Part shown: piece after piece, positions 17,237 through 26,331 of the stretch
Layout of the letters: each line of letters begins with the position of its first letter
Position numbering within the stretch: the stretch's first letter is position 1
Assembly (NCBI RefSeq): GCF_014489635.1
Contig: NZ_CP060828.1
Span: 6,718,001-6,782,000 of the forward strand
Origin: Streptomyces roseirectus
GTDB lineage: Bacteria; Actinomycetota; Actinomycetes; Streptomycetales; Streptomycetaceae
DNA: 64,000 nt
Direction of reading: 5' to 3'
The notes under the pieces: model-generated
Databases searched by the model: none
Told to the model about the DNA's origin: nothing
Seen by the model: the letters and a program-made list of their open reading frames with translations, nothing else
Program-made: the position numbers and the translations under genes

Positions 17237-17881
17237 CCCCGTCACCCCGAGCAACCGCAACACCGCCAGCACCCGGCGATGATCGGCCTCCGCCCGCGGC
17301 AGATCCAGTTTCGTGAAGATGCTGTTGATGTGCTTGGCGACCGCGCTGTCGCTGACGACCAGCTCCGCCGCGATCCCGGCGTTGGACCGCCCGCCCGCCA
17401 TCAGCTCAAGCACCTCCCGCTCGCGCGGCGTCAACCGGTCGAGGGGATCGCGGTGCCGGCGCACCAGCAACTGCGCGACGACCTGCGGATCCAGCGCGGT
17501 CCCCCCGCCCGCCACCCGCCGCGCCGACTGCGCGAACTCCTCGACGTCGGCGATCCGCTCCTTGAGCAGGTAGCCGACGCCGGACGTGTGCGAGGCGAGG
17601 AGATCGGCCGCGTACCGCTCCTCCACGTACTGCGACAGCAGCAGCACGGCGGTGTCCGGCCACTGCCGGCGGATCACGAGCGCGGCCCGCACCCCCTCGT
17701 CGGTGAAGCCGGGCGGCATCCGGACGTCGATCACCGCGAGGTCCGGCCGGTGCTCCTCGACCGCCGCCAGCAGCCCGTGCGCGTCGGCCGTCTCCGCGCA
17801 CACCTCGAACCCGGCCGCCTCCAGCACCTTGACCACCCCGATCCGCAGCAGGACGGAATCCTCGGCGATCACGGCACGCAC
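17231..17881 (-). CDS. NarL/LuxR-type response regulator
   Basis: A 216-residue two-component regulator. The receiver domain (residues 1-120) has the acidic pair in VIAEDSVLL, the phosphoacceptor Asp in LAVIDVRMPPGFTDEG and the conserved Lys in GYLLKERIAD. The C-terminal LuxR helix-turn-helix is LTPREREVLELMAGGRSNAG with SDSAVAKHINSIFTKLDL. The GTG at 17881 overlaps the kinase stop by 13 nt, so both are made from one transcript. Its targets are unknown. Confidence 0.93.
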   Translation of the reverse strand: MRAVIAEDSVLLRIGVVKVLEAAGFEVCAETADAHGLLAAVEEHRPDLAVIDVRMPPGFTDEGVRAALVIRRQWPDTAVLLLSQYVEERYAADLLASHTSGVGYLLKERIADVEEFAQSARRVAGGGTALDPQVVAQLLVRRHRDPLDRLTPREREVLELMAGGRSNAGIAAELVVSDSAVAKHINSIFTKLDLPRAEADHRRVLAVLRLLGVTGG

Positions 17882-19137
17882 GGCAGCTCCACGGTCACGA
17901 CGGTCGGGCCCCCGACGGGACTCCGGCAGGAGAACACGCCGTCGACGGACGCGACGCGCTTGGCCAGCCCCGCGAGCCCGGTACCCGAACCCCCCGAGCC
18001 CCCCGAGGCGTCCGCCCCGCCCACTCCGTCGTCCGAGACGGCGACCACCAGTGTCCCCGCCCGCTCCTCGACCGTCACCTCCGCCCTCGACGCCCGCGCG
18101 TGCTTGACGACGTTCGTCAGCGCCTCGGAGACGACGAAGTAGGCGACCGCCTCGACCGTCGGCGAGGGACGCCGCGCCAGCCGCACCGCCAGCCGCACCG
18201 GCACCGGCAGCCGGGCGGCGACGCCGGAGAGCGCGGCGTCGAGCCCCCGGTCCTCCAGGACCGCCGGATGCAGGCCCCGTACCAGGTCGTTCAGCTCGGC
18301 GATCGCCTCCTTCGCCTCCCGGTGCGCCTCGTCGAGCACCGTCCGGACGTCCGCCGGCAGCTCGCCCAGCGTGGCCCTGGCCAGGCCGAGGTTGACGGCG
18401 AGCGCGACGAGCCGCTGCTGCACCCCGTCGTGCAGGTCCCGCTCGATCCGCCGTCGCTCGGCGTCCGCCGCGTCGACCACGGCGGCCCGGCTCTCCGCGA
18501 GGTCCGCGACCCGCCGCGTCAGCTCCTCCTCCCGGCTCGGCCCGAGCAGCGCCCGCGCGGCGCGGGCGTCCCGCCGGGCCAGCGCCTTCGCCAGCCAGGC
18601 CGCCGCGTACAGCAGGGCGGCGCCCGCGACGGTGACGTACGCCGCCTCCGCCGTGTAGCCCGCGTCGTGCACCCACCACTGCCACGGCGTCACCCACAGC
18701 CACACGTACACCGTGGCGGACGCGGCCCCCGCCGCCCACAGCGCCGCCACCAGCAGCCCGCCGAGCGCGCACAGCGGGGCGGCGAGCAGGTGGTAGCGCA
18801 GTTGACGGCGGCCCGGGGCCGAGCCCAGCCAGCGCCGCAGCCCGCGCGGGCCGGGGCGCTCCGCCAGGCCCACCGGCGCCGGCACGCGCACGCCGAGCCG
18901 GTCGCGGAACCGGGCCCGCTGCACCCTCGTCAGCAGCGGCCCGGCGAGCACCACGCCGGCCGCCGGCACCACGGCGGCCACGGCCACCGCCCACAGCGCG
19001 GTCGGCACGAAGTAGATCCACGGCGCCGCCAGGACCAGCACGACGCCGGCCTGGACCGCGACGCCGGCGCAGTGGAACACGGTCGCGCGGCCCGCGCCGG
19101 CGAACGGCCGCCGCAAGGGGCCCGTCTCGATCTGCAT
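17869..19137 (-). CDS. Sensor histidine kinase, NarX/DesK-like
   Basis: A 422-residue membrane kinase. Two hydrophobic helices near residues 20-65 and two or three more around residues 150-215 form the sensor part. The HisKA_3 phosphoacceptor is ERRRIERDLHDGVQQRLVAL (His in DLHDG). The ATPase part has EALTNVVKHARAS (N-box), VVAVSDDGVGGAD (G1) and GTGLAGLAKRVASVDG (G2). It pairs with the downstream NarL-type regulator. A four-helix membrane protein gene starts divergently 167 nt away and might be its target or sensor partner; that is inference. Confidence 0.93.
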   Translation of the reverse strand: MQIETGPLRRPFAGAGRATVFHCAGVAVQAGVVLVLAAPWIYFVPTALWAVAVAAVVPAAGVVLAGPLLTRVQRARFRDRLGVRVPAPVGLAERPGPRGLRRWLGSAPGRRQLRYHLLAAPLCALGGLLVAALWAAGAASATVYVWLWVTPWQWWVHDAGYTAEAAYVTVAGAALLYAAAWLAKALARRDARAARALLGPSREEELTRRVADLAESRAAVVDAADAERRRIERDLHDGVQQRLVALAVNLGLARATLGELPADVRTVLDEAHREAKEAIAELNDLVRGLHPAVLEDRGLDAALSGVAARLPVPVRLAVRLARRPSPTVEAVAYFVVSEALTNVVKHARASRAEVTVEERAGTLVVAVSDDGVGGADASGGSGGSGTGLAGLAKRVASVDGVFSCRSPVGGPTVVTVELPCVP

Positions 19138-19304
19138 GCCCGAACCCTAGGACGGCGTCCGGCGGCCGGACCATGACGCCGGCCCCCGGGAGCGGGTGCA
19201 CTTTTCTGCACCTCAGGTCGGGTACGCGGGTGACTGACGGGGGGTGGGGCGCGGCCGAGGCTGGGGTCATGAAGGGCGACACCGAGGGAGAGGGGAACCA
19301 GGGC

Positions 19305-19805
19305 ATGCGACAACTGGCCGCGGACACGGGGGAGTTCGAGGGCGCGGAGGTCATCGCGCTGTACGGGGAGGACTGGACGTGGCGGGACGCCCCGGCCACT
19401 GGCGTCGGGGCTGGTGCGCGGACGGCCGTCCGGGGGTGCCGGGCCGGGTGGCTGCTGGTCGGCTGCGGTCTCGTCCTGCTGCCCTGGCTGTACGTCCTGG
19501 CGACTGAGCTGCCCGCCACCGCGACGGCGGCGCACTGGCCGCTCGCCTGGGTGGGGCTCGACGCGCTGGAGGCGGCGGGCCTGATCGCCACCGGGATCCT
19601 CGCGGCGCGCGGGCACCTGTGGCAGGTGCTGACGGCCGCCGCGACCGGGACGCTGCTGGTCGTCGACGCCTGGTTCGACACGACGACCGCCGCCGCGGGC
19701 GGTGACTTCGCGACGGCGGTGGCGATGGCGGTGGGTGTGGAACTGCCGCTCGCCGGGCTGTGCGGGTGGCTCGCGGTGCGGGCGCTGGAGAAGAGCCCTA
19801 GTTGA
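19305..19805 (+). CDS. Four-helix membrane protein divergent from the sensor kinase
   Basis: A 166-residue protein. A 45-residue cytoplasmic N terminus (EFEGAEVIALYGEDWTWRDA) precedes four hydrophobic helices: AGWLLVGCGLVLLPWLYVLA, LAWVGLDALEAAGLIATGIL, VLTAAATGTLLVVDAWFD and VAMAVGVELPLAGLCGWLAV. The ATG at 19305 was chosen for the GGGAGAGGGG 9 nt upstream; 19269 and 19173 are longer in-frame options. I do not recognise a named family. Its stop overlaps the convergent M50 protein gene by 8 nt. Confidence 0.72.
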   Translation: MRQLAADTGEFEGAEVIALYGEDWTWRDAPATGVGAGARTAVRGCRAGWLLVGCGLVLLPWLYVLATELPATATAAHWPLAWVGLDALEAAGLIATGILAARGHLWQVLTAAATGTLLVVDAWFDTTTAAAGGDFATAVAMAVGVELPLAGLCGWLAVRALEKSPS

Positions 19806-20595
19806 CCGAGCAGAACTCGCTGTCGCCCTGCCAGAAGCGGTACAGCTCCTGTCCGCAGTACGTCGAGAAGTCGTCGATGCCCAGGCCGCGCAGGACCGCG
19901 TCGATCACGTCGAAGAAGGCGTGGTTGACGGCCGGCACCCACAGCACCGCGAACACGAACAGCAGGCCGAACGGGGCGAACGGCTCGACCTGGCGCTTCA
20001 CGCTGTACGGCAGCCACGGCTCGATCACGCCGTACCCGTCGAGCCCCGGCACCGGCAGGAAGTTCAGGATCGCGGCCGTCACCTGGAGCAGCGCGAGGAA
20101 CGCGAGCGCGAACCGGAAGTCGGCGGGGACGCCGTCGAGGGCGTCCAGCCAGAAGGGCGCGGTGCAGACGACGGCGAAGAGGACGTTGGTCAGCGGGCCC
20201 GCCGCCGAGATCAGGCTGTGCCGCCAGCGCCCCCGGATCCGGTTCCGCTCGATGAACACGGCTCCACCGGGCAGCCCGATCCCGCCCATGATCACGAACA
20301 CCACCGGCAGCACGATGCTCAGCAGCGCGTGCGTGTACTTCAGCGGGTTCAGCGTCAGGTACCCCTTCGCCCCCACCGTGATGTCCCCGCCGTGCAGTGC
20401 CGTCCGGGCGTGCGCGTACTCGTGCAGACACAGCGACACGACCCACGCGGCGGTCACGAACAGGAACACCGCCACCCCGGGGTTCTCCGCGAACCCCGTC
20501 CACGTCGCCCACCCCGTGACCCCCGTGACCGCCACGATCCCCAGAAACACCGGGCTGATCCGCCGATCACTGTGACGCGAGGTCGTGCTGGTCAT
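19798..20595 (-). CDS. Site-2 protease family (M50-like) membrane metalloprotease
   Basis: A 265-residue membrane protein with the zinc motif SLCLHEYAHARTAL (HExxH, about residues 58-62) and the second motif LNFLPVPGLDGYGVIEPWLP, a variant of the NPDG motif that supplies the third ligand. Hydrophobic helices include GVAVFLFVTAAWVVSLCL, LLSIVLPVVFVIMGGIGLPG, LISAAGPLTNVLFAVVCTA and FAPFGLLFVFAVLWVPAVNH. Family members cut membrane-bound regulators such as anti-sigma factors. No PDZ domain is present, so it belongs to the short YwhC-like group. An inverted repeat (20624-20640) precedes the gene. Confidence 0.88.
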   Translation of the reverse strand: MTSTTSRHSDRRISPVFLGIVAVTGVTGWATWTGFAENPGVAVFLFVTAAWVVSLCLHEYAHARTALHGGDITVGAKGYLTLNPLKYTHALLSIVLPVVFVIMGGIGLPGGAVFIERNRIRGRWRHSLISAAGPLTNVLFAVVCTAPFWLDALDGVPADFRFALAFLALLQVTAAILNFLPVPGLDGYGVIEPWLPYSVKRQVEPFAPFGLLFVFAVLWVPAVNHAFFDVIDAVLRGLGIDDFSTYCGQELYRFWQGDSEFCSVN

Positions 20596-20623
20596 GGGGT
20601 CGGGCTCCTGGCTAGGGCGAGAG

Positions 20624-20640
20624 GTACGGGTAGACCGTAC
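20624..20640. promoter_or_regulatory. Inverted repeat upstream of the M50 protease gene
   Basis: Perfect arms GTACGG (20624-20629) and CCGTAC (20635-20640) with a 5-nt spacer lie 29-45 nt before the start at 20595. This is a candidate operator; no regulator is assigned. Confidence 0.35.
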
Positions 20641-20752
20641 AGGTGATGTGTGACAAACGGTCCGCAGGTGGACGGGGTTCCTGAAGGGGGCGGGGCCGCC
20701 GGATCCGGGAGATCCGAAACCCGGAGGCGCGTCGGGGGCGTCCCCTAGGACA

Positions 20753-23700
20753 ATGGAACCCGTGCGTTACTGCGTCCTCGGTCCAACTCAGGTACTACGT
20801 CCCGACGGCACCGCGCTCGCGGTGGGTGGGGCGCGGTTGCGCGCGTTGTTGACGGTGCTGGTGGTGAGGGCGGGGCGGACGGTGTCCGTGGGGTCGCTGG
20901 TGGAGGAGGTGTGGGCGGCGGGGGAGCCCCCGGCGGACGCGCAGGGCGCGTTGCAGGCGCTGGTGGGCCGGCTGCGCCGGACGCTGGGCGCGGACGCCAT
21001 CGTCTCCGTGGCCGGCGGCTACCGGCTCGCCGTCGGCGTCGACGACGTCGACCTGTACCGCTTCGAACGCCTCACCGCCGACGGCACCCGCGCCCTCGCC
21101 GACGGCGACCCCGCGAAGGCGGCCGTCCTCCTCGACGACGCCCTCGCCCTGTGGCGCGGCCCCGCCCTCGCCGACCTCCCGGACCGCTCGGCGGAGGCCG
21201 CCCGCTGGGAGATGCGCCGTCTGGACGCCGTCCGCGCCCGCCACGCCGCGGCGCTCGCCCTCGGCCACGCGGAGCAGGTCCTCCCGGAACTCACCGCCCT
21301 GTGCGACAGCCACCCCCTCGACGAACCCCTCCAGGCCCTGCGCCTGCGCGCCCTGCGCGACGCCGGCCGCACCGCCGAGGCACTGGCCGCGTACGACGAG
21401 GTCCGCCACACCCTCGCGGACCGCCTCGGCACCGATCCCGGCGCCGAACTCCGCGCCCTGCACCTGGAGTTGCTGACCCCGACGCCGGTGGAACGTCCGT
21501 CGGTGGAGCGCCCGTCCGCCCCGCACGGACAGGCCCCCGCCGGCCATGACGCGCGAACCCCCGGGCCCCACTCCGGTCACCCGGCCCACCCCGACGCCCT
21601 GGGCCGTCCCGTACCTCTCAGGTATCCCGGCACCTCCGGCCACCCGGCGCCTTCACCGCACCCCGAGACGCCCCCGTACGACCCGTACACCCCGTACTCC
21701 CAGCGGCGGCCCGGCGCCGAGCCCGCCCCGGAGCCGGCCCCGTACGACCCGTACACCCCGTACCCCCAGCGACAGCCCGGCGCCGAGCCCGGCCCGGAGG
21801 CCGCCCCGGAGTCGGCCCCGTACACCCCCTCCTACCACCGCCCCACCCCAGCCTCAGCCCCCGCTTCCGCCCGCAGCACCCCGCAGTCCCCGACCCCGAC
21901 CCCACCCCCGCCCGGCAACCTCCGTGCCCGGCTCACCTCCTTCGTGGGCCGCGAGGCCGACATCGAGGCCATCCGGGGTGACCTGGCGACCGCCCGTCTG
22001 GTCACCCTCCTCGGTCCCGGCGGCGCGGGGAAGACCCGGCTCTCGCAGGAGGCCGCCGAGACGGTCGACGCCCGCGACGGAGTGTGGCTGGCCGAACTCG
22101 CCCCCGTCTCCGACCCGGCCGCCGTCGCGCAGGCCGTGGTGACGGCGGTCGGCGCGCGGGAGACGGTGCTGTACGGGGCCGGCGCGGAGGAGTTCCGGGC
22201 GGTGGGGGAGCGGCACGACGACCCGGTGGAGCGCCTGATCGACCACTGCGCACGGCGCCGCATGCTGATCATCCTGGACAACTGCGAGCACGTCGTCGCG
22301 GCGGCGGCCCACCTCGCGGAGGAACTGCTCGCCCACTGCCCGGAGTTGACGATCCTCGCGACGAGCCGCGAACCCCTGGGCGTGCCCGGCGAGCTGCTGC
22401 GCCCGGTCGAACCCCTCCCGGAACCGGTCGCGTTGCGCCTGCTCGCCGACCGGGGCGCGGCGGCCCGCCCGGGTTTCCGCACCGCCGACGACCCGGCGGC
22501 CTGCGCCGAGATCTGCCGCAGACTGGACGGCCTCCCCCTCGCGATCGAACTGGCGGCGGCCCGACTACGCATACTGACGCCCCGTCAGATAGCGGACCGC
22601 CTCGACGACAGGTTCCGCCTGCTGACCTCGGGCAGCCGCACGGTCCTGCCCCGACAGCAGACGCTCAGAGCCGTCGTCGACTGGTCCTGGGACCTGCTGG
22701 ACGAGCCCGAGCGGGACGTCCTGGGCCGGCTGTCGGTCTTCGCGGGCGGCTGCGACCTGCCCGCCGCCGAGGCGGTCTGCGGCCCCGTGGCCCTGGACGC
22801 GCTCGCCTCCCTGGTCGACAAGTCCCTCGTCGTGGCCGCCCCCTCGGCCGACGGCGCGATGCGCTACCGCCTCCTGGAGACCGTCGCCGAGTACGCGGGC
22901 GAACGCCTCACCGAGTCCGGCCGGCGCGCCGACGCCGAGCGCGCGCACCTGACGTACTACCGCGAACTCGCCCGCACCAACGAGCCGTTGCTGCGCGGCC
23001 CGCGCCAGGTCGAGGCGATCCAGCGCTTCCAGACGGAGTACGAGAACCTGCGCACGGCGCTGCGCAGGGCGGTCGACGCGCCCGACGAGCAGGAGGCGCT
23101 GAGCCTGGCCCACTCCCTGCTGTGGTACTGGCAGATGCGTGATATGCGCATCGAGGCCCGGAACTGGTTCAAGGCGGTCATGGAGCTGGCCCCCGACCCC
23201 TTCGCGGGCCCCGAACCGGTCCCCGCGCAGCCGGTGTGGCAGCGCGTCACCGCCCTGCCGCCGCCGTTCACCGGCGAGTTCCTGGCCGAGGCCAGACGCG
23301 GCGCCCATCTCACCCATCTCGCCTACATGGACACCGAGTTGGAGATGTGGCAGACCCCGGAGGCGGAACGCAGGCTCCGGCTCATCAAGGACACCTACCG
23401 CCCGGGGCTGCCCCAACTGTGCTGGATACCGGGCCTGCACGCGTTCTACGCCGTGATGCTGAGCGGCGACATGGCGATGGTGCGGGACGTCCTCGACGAC
23501 AACATCCGCATCTGCCGTGAACATCCCTCCCTGGAATGGGACTTGGCGTTCTGTCTCCAGTTGCGCGGCAACTTCCTCGCCAACCGCAGCGACTGGGCCG
23601 GCGACGGCGCCCGCGACGCCGCCGAGGCCCTGGACGTCTTCCGCCGCCTCGGCGACTCCTGGGGCGCCGCCGAGGCGCTGTCCGCCCGCGCGGAGGCGTA

Positions 23701-24415
23701 CGAACGGCTCGGCCGGCACGACCAGGCCGCCGCCGACTACCGCGAGGCCATGGTCCACGCCGAACGCATGGGCGCCCGCGCCCAGTTGACGATCCTGCGG
23801 GTGCGCTACGCCAATGTCCTGCTGGAGGGCGACCCGGCCGGGCGCGCGGAGGGCGAGGCCATCCTGCGCGAGGCCATCACCGAGGCCGAGGGCTATCTGA
23901 ACGAGGCCAGGCCCGCCGCCCGCCTCTTCCTCGCCGCCTGGCTCGGCGAGACCGGCCGCCGCACCGAGGCACGCGACCAACTCCGGGAGCTGCGCGAGGA
24001 GTTCGCGCTGGCCCAGTTCATGGTCTTCGAGGCGTTCATCGACGGCCTCGAAGCCTGGCTGGACGCCTGCGACGGCCTGTTCGACTCCGCGCTGGCGGCC
24101 GTCCGCCGGGCCCTGACCGCCTCCGGGGCGCCGCTGTCGATGGTCATCGCCCCGCACATGCGGGCCCTGTACCTGTGCACGGCCGCGTTCGTGCTGGCCG
24201 GCTCCGGGGATCTGGCGCGCGCCGCCGACGCCGCCCGCTGCCTGGCCGTCAGCGACGCCATGCTGCCGCCCGGCCACATCGCGATGCGCGCCGAACGCAT
24301 GCAGCGCGGCGAGGCCGAGACACGGGCGCGCGAACTGCTCGGCGACGCCGCGTACGAGACGGCGTACGCGCAGGGCGCCGGCCTCGGTTACGAGGAGGCC
24401 GTCGCCCTGATCTGA
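20753..24415 (+). CDS. AfsR/SARP-type BTAD regulator with NB-ARC-like ATPase and TPR region
   Basis: A 1220-residue regulator. Residues 1-95 form an OmpR-type winged helix (VRYCVLGPTQVLRPDG, SVGSLVEEVWAAGEPP, VSVAGGYRLAV). Residues 98-245 form the BTAD (VDLYRFERLTADG, LRALRDAGRTAEALAAYDEV). A Pro-rich linker (about 245-385) contains 22-residue repeats. The ATPase begins at SFVGREADIEAI with Walker A LLGPGGAGKTRL (near residue 420), Walker B RRMLIILDNCEHVV and LPLAIELAAARLRIL. The C-terminal half (from about 640) is helical and TPR-like; no LuxR helix-turn-helix follows. Such proteins activate secondary metabolism or morphology genes. The adjacent convergent ABC exporter could be a target, but no evidence shows it. 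Confidence 0.9.
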   Translation: MEPVRYCVLGPTQVLRPDGTALAVGGARLRALLTVLVVRAGRTVSVGSLVEEVWAAGEPPADAQGALQALVGRLRRTLGADAIVSVAGGYRLAVGVDDVDLYRFERLTADGTRALADGDPAKAAVLLDDALALWRGPALADLPDRSAEAARWEMRRLDAVRARHAAALALGHAEQVLPELTALCDSHPLDEPLQALRLRALRDAGRTAEALAAYDEVRHTLADRLGTDPGAELRALHLELLTPTPVERPSVERPSAPHGQAPAGHDARTPGPHSGHPAHPDALGRPVPLRYPGTSGHPAPSPHPETPPYDPYTPYSQRRPGAEPAPEPAPYDPYTPYPQRQPGAEPGPEAAPESAPYTPSYHRPTPASAPASARSTPQSPTPTPPPPGNLRARLTSFVGREADIEAIRGDLATARLVTLLGPGGAGKTRLSQEAAETVDARDGVWLAELAPVSDPAAVAQAVVTAVGARETVLYGAGAEEFRAVGERHDDPVERLIDHCARRRMLIILDNCEHVVAAAAHLAEELLAHCPELTILATSREPLGVPGELLRPVEPLPEPVALRLLADRGAAARPGFRTADDPAACAEICRRLDGLPLAIELAAARLRILTPRQIADRLDDRFRLLTSGSRTVLPRQQTLRAVVDWSWDLLDEPERDVLGRLSVFAGGCDLPAAEAVCGPVALDALASLVDKSLVVAAPSADGAMRYRLLETVAEYAGERLTESGRRADAERAHLTYYRELARTNEPLLRGPRQVEAIQRFQTEYENLRTALRRAVDAPDEQEALSLAHSLLWYWQMRDMRIEARNWFKAVMELAPDPFAGPEPVPAQPVWQRVTALPPPFTGEFLAEARRGAHLTHLAYMDTELEMWQTPEAERRLRLIKDTYRPGLPQLCWIPGLHAFYAVMLSGDMAMVRDVLDDNIRICREHPSLEWDLAFCLQLRGNFLANRSDWAGDGARDAAEALDVFRRLGDSWGAAEALSARAEAYERLGRHDQAAADYREAMVHAERMGARAQLTILRVRYANVLLEGDPAGRAEGEAILREAITEAEGYLNEARPAARLFLAAWLGETGRRTEARDQLRELREEFALAQFMVFEAFIDGLEAWLDACDGLFDSALAAVRRALTASGAPLSMVIAPHMRALYLCTAAFVLAGSGDLARAADAARCLAVSDAMLPPGHIAMRAERMQRGEAETRARELLGDAAYETAYAQGAGLGYEEAVALI
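21674..21835. repeat. 66-bp in-frame tandem repeat in the AfsR-like linker
   Basis: Two 66-bp copies (21674-21739 and 21740-21805) and a partial third encode YDPYTPYSQRRPGAEPAPEP-type units of 22 residues. The copies differ at a few codons only. They lengthen the flexible linker between the BTAD and ATPase parts. Confidence 0.8.
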
Positions 24416-24428
24416 CCCGGCGTCACCG

Positions 24429-25241
24429 TCAGGTCTTGGTGCGGAACTTGTGGATCGCGACCGGCGCCATCACCGCGGTGATCGCCGCCGACCAGCCGAG
24501 TGTGACCCACAGGTCGTGCGCGACCGGGCCGCCCACCATCAGTCCGCGCGCCGCGTCGGCGAGGGTGGAGAGCGGGTTGTAGTCGGTGAACGTCTGGAGC
24601 CAGCCCGGCATCGACGCGGTCGGGGTGAAGATCGACGAGCCGAACTGGAGCGGGAACAGCACCAGGAAGCCCATCGCCTGCACCGACTGGGCGTTCTTCA
24701 TGATCACGCCCAGGGTGAGGAACACCCACATGATCGACGACGCGAACACGGTCGCCAGGCCCACCGCCGCCAGCAGCCCGCCCCAACTGGTGATGTCGAA
24801 GCCGACCAGGACCGCGACGATCATCAGGACGGCCGTCGCGAACAGCATCCGCACGACCTCCACCGCGATCTTCGCGAAGAGCACCGAGCCCCGGCCGATC
24901 GGCAGCGAGCGGAACCGGTCCATGACACCGGAGTTGAAGTCCTGGCTGAAGCCGGTGCCGACGCCCTGCGACAGCGTCATCGACATCATCGCGATCATGC
25001 CCGGGATGACGTACTGCACGTACTGGTCCTGACCGCCGCCCAGCGCCTGCCCGATCGAGCCGCCGAAGACGTACACGAACAACAGCGTGAAGATGACCGG
25101 CATCAGCAGCGCGTCGGCCATCGACTCCGGGTCCTGGCGGATCCACAGCAGGTTGCGGCGGACCAGCGCGCCCGTGTGCCGCAGGTGCGAGCGCAACGGG
25201 ATGCGGTCGTCGGTGAGTTGAACGGTGGTGGCGGCGCTCAT
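24429..25241 (-). CDS. ABC-2 type exporter permease (DrrB-like)
   Basis: A 270-residue membrane subunit with about six helices. Typical ABC-2/DrrB segments are LVRRNLLWIRQDPESMADAL, LLMPVIFTLLFVYVFGG, YVIPGMIAMMSMTLSQGVG, GFSQDFNSGVMDRFRSLPIG and FTDYNPLSTLADAARGLMVG. The ATG at 25241 overlaps the ATPase stop in an ATGA arrangement, so the pair is translationally coupled. The exporter probably extrudes a drug or lipid-like molecule; the substrate is unknown. It converges on the AfsR-like regulator gene 13 nt away. Confidence 0.92.
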   Translation of the reverse strand: MSAATTVQLTDDRIPLRSHLRHTGALVRRNLLWIRQDPESMADALLMPVIFTLLFVYVFGGSIGQALGGGQDQYVQYVIPGMIAMMSMTLSQGVGTGFSQDFNSGVMDRFRSLPIGRGSVLFAKIAVEVVRMLFATAVLMIVAVLVGFDITSWGGLLAAVGLATVFASSIMWVFLTLGVIMKNAQSVQAMGFLVLFPLQFGSSIFTPTASMPGWLQTFTDYNPLSTLADAARGLMVGGPVAHDLWVTLGWSAAITAVMAPVAIHKFRTKT

Positions 25242-26263
25242 ACGGCGACCTCCTCGCGGGTCTCGGCGGGCGTGCTGTCCTCGACGGCACTGGCGCGGTG
25301 GCCGGTGAGCGAGAGGAACACCTCGTCCAGGCTGGGAAGTTCGGTGGAGATGGCGGAGATGGTGATGCCACGCGCGGTCACCGCGCCCACCACGGCGGTG
25401 AGTTGTTCGTCGCTGAGCACCGGGACGAGCAGCGTGCCGGAGCCGGCGTCGACGGTCGTCTGGGCGAGACCGGTGATGCCGAGGTCGTCGAGCATCCGCG
25501 CGAGCGGCGTCAACTCCGCCCGGTCCAGGGGCTTCACGCGCAGGGTCCGGCCGCCGACCTTCGCCTTCAGCTCGTCCACCTGGCCCTCCGCGACGACCTT
25601 CCCCCGGTCGACGACGGTCAGCTCGGACGCCAACTGCTCGGCCTCCTCCATGTACTGGGTGGTGAGCAGGACGGTGACGCCGTCGCCGACCATCCGCTTC
25701 ACCTCGTCCCACACCTCGTTGCGGGTGCGCGGGTCGAGGCCGGTCGTCGGCTCGTCGAGGAACAGGACGTCGGGCCGGCCGATCATCGACGCGGCCAGGT
25801 CGAGGCGGCGGCGCATACCGCCGGAGTACGTCTTCGCGGGGCGCTTCGCGGCCTCCGTCAGCGAGAAACGCTCCAGCAGCTCGTCGGCCCTCGCGCGAGC
25901 GTCCTTGCGGGACAGGTCGAGCAGCCGGCCGATCATGTAAAGGTTCTCCCAGCCCGGCAGCTTCTCGTCCACGGACGCGTACTGGCCGGTCAGACCGATC
26001 ACCCGGCGCAGTTGCCGGGGCTGGCGCAGCACGTCGTACCCGGCGACGGCGGCCTCGCCCGCGTCGGGCCGCAGCAGCGTCGAGAGGATCCTGACCAGGG
26101 TGGTCTTCCCGGCGCCGTTCGGCCCGAGCACCCCCATCACGGTCCCCTCGCGCACCTCCAGATCGACCCCGTCCAGCGCCCTGGTCTCGCCGTAGTGCTT
26201 GACCAGCCCCCGCACGGTGACGGCGCTTCCCCCGCCGCTGGGGTTGATGTCGGTTCGCTTCAT
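25238..26263 (-). CDS. ABC exporter ATP-binding protein (DrrA-like)
   Basis: A 341-residue ATPase. Walker A is VLGPNGAGKTTLVRIL, the Q-loop GLTGQYASVDEKLPGWENLY, the signature KTYSGGMRRRLDLAAS, Walker B VLFLDEPTTGLDPRTRNEVW and the switch His is replaced by Gln in LLTTQYMEEAEQ. These variants are typical of the DrrA daunorubicin-resistance group. The C-terminal regulatory part ends LPSLDEVFLSLTGHRA. The ATG at 26263 has GGAGGGC upstream. It pairs with the DrrB-like permease. Confidence 0.93.
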   Translation of the reverse strand: MKRTDINPSGGGSAVTVRGLVKHYGETRALDGVDLEVREGTVMGVLGPNGAGKTTLVRILSTLLRPDAGEAAVAGYDVLRQPRQLRRVIGLTGQYASVDEKLPGWENLYMIGRLLDLSRKDARARADELLERFSLTEAAKRPAKTYSGGMRRRLDLAASMIGRPDVLFLDEPTTGLDPRTRNEVWDEVKRMVGDGVTVLLTTQYMEEAEQLASELTVVDRGKVVAEGQVDELKAKVGGRTLRVKPLDRAELTPLARMLDDLGITGLAQTTVDAGSGTLLVPVLSDEQLTAVVGAVTARGITISAISTELPSLDEVFLSLTGHRASAVEDSTPAETREEVAV

Positions 26264-26331
26264 GCCCTCCACACTGACAGGGGGCACTGACAAAGCACCG
26301 ACAGACGACCGACAGGGGGCTGTCGGCGAGG

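Noticed and set aside
17161..17239. CRISPR-like array at the short repeats
   Set aside because: Units are degenerate, contiguous and without unique spacers, and no cas gene is in the window.
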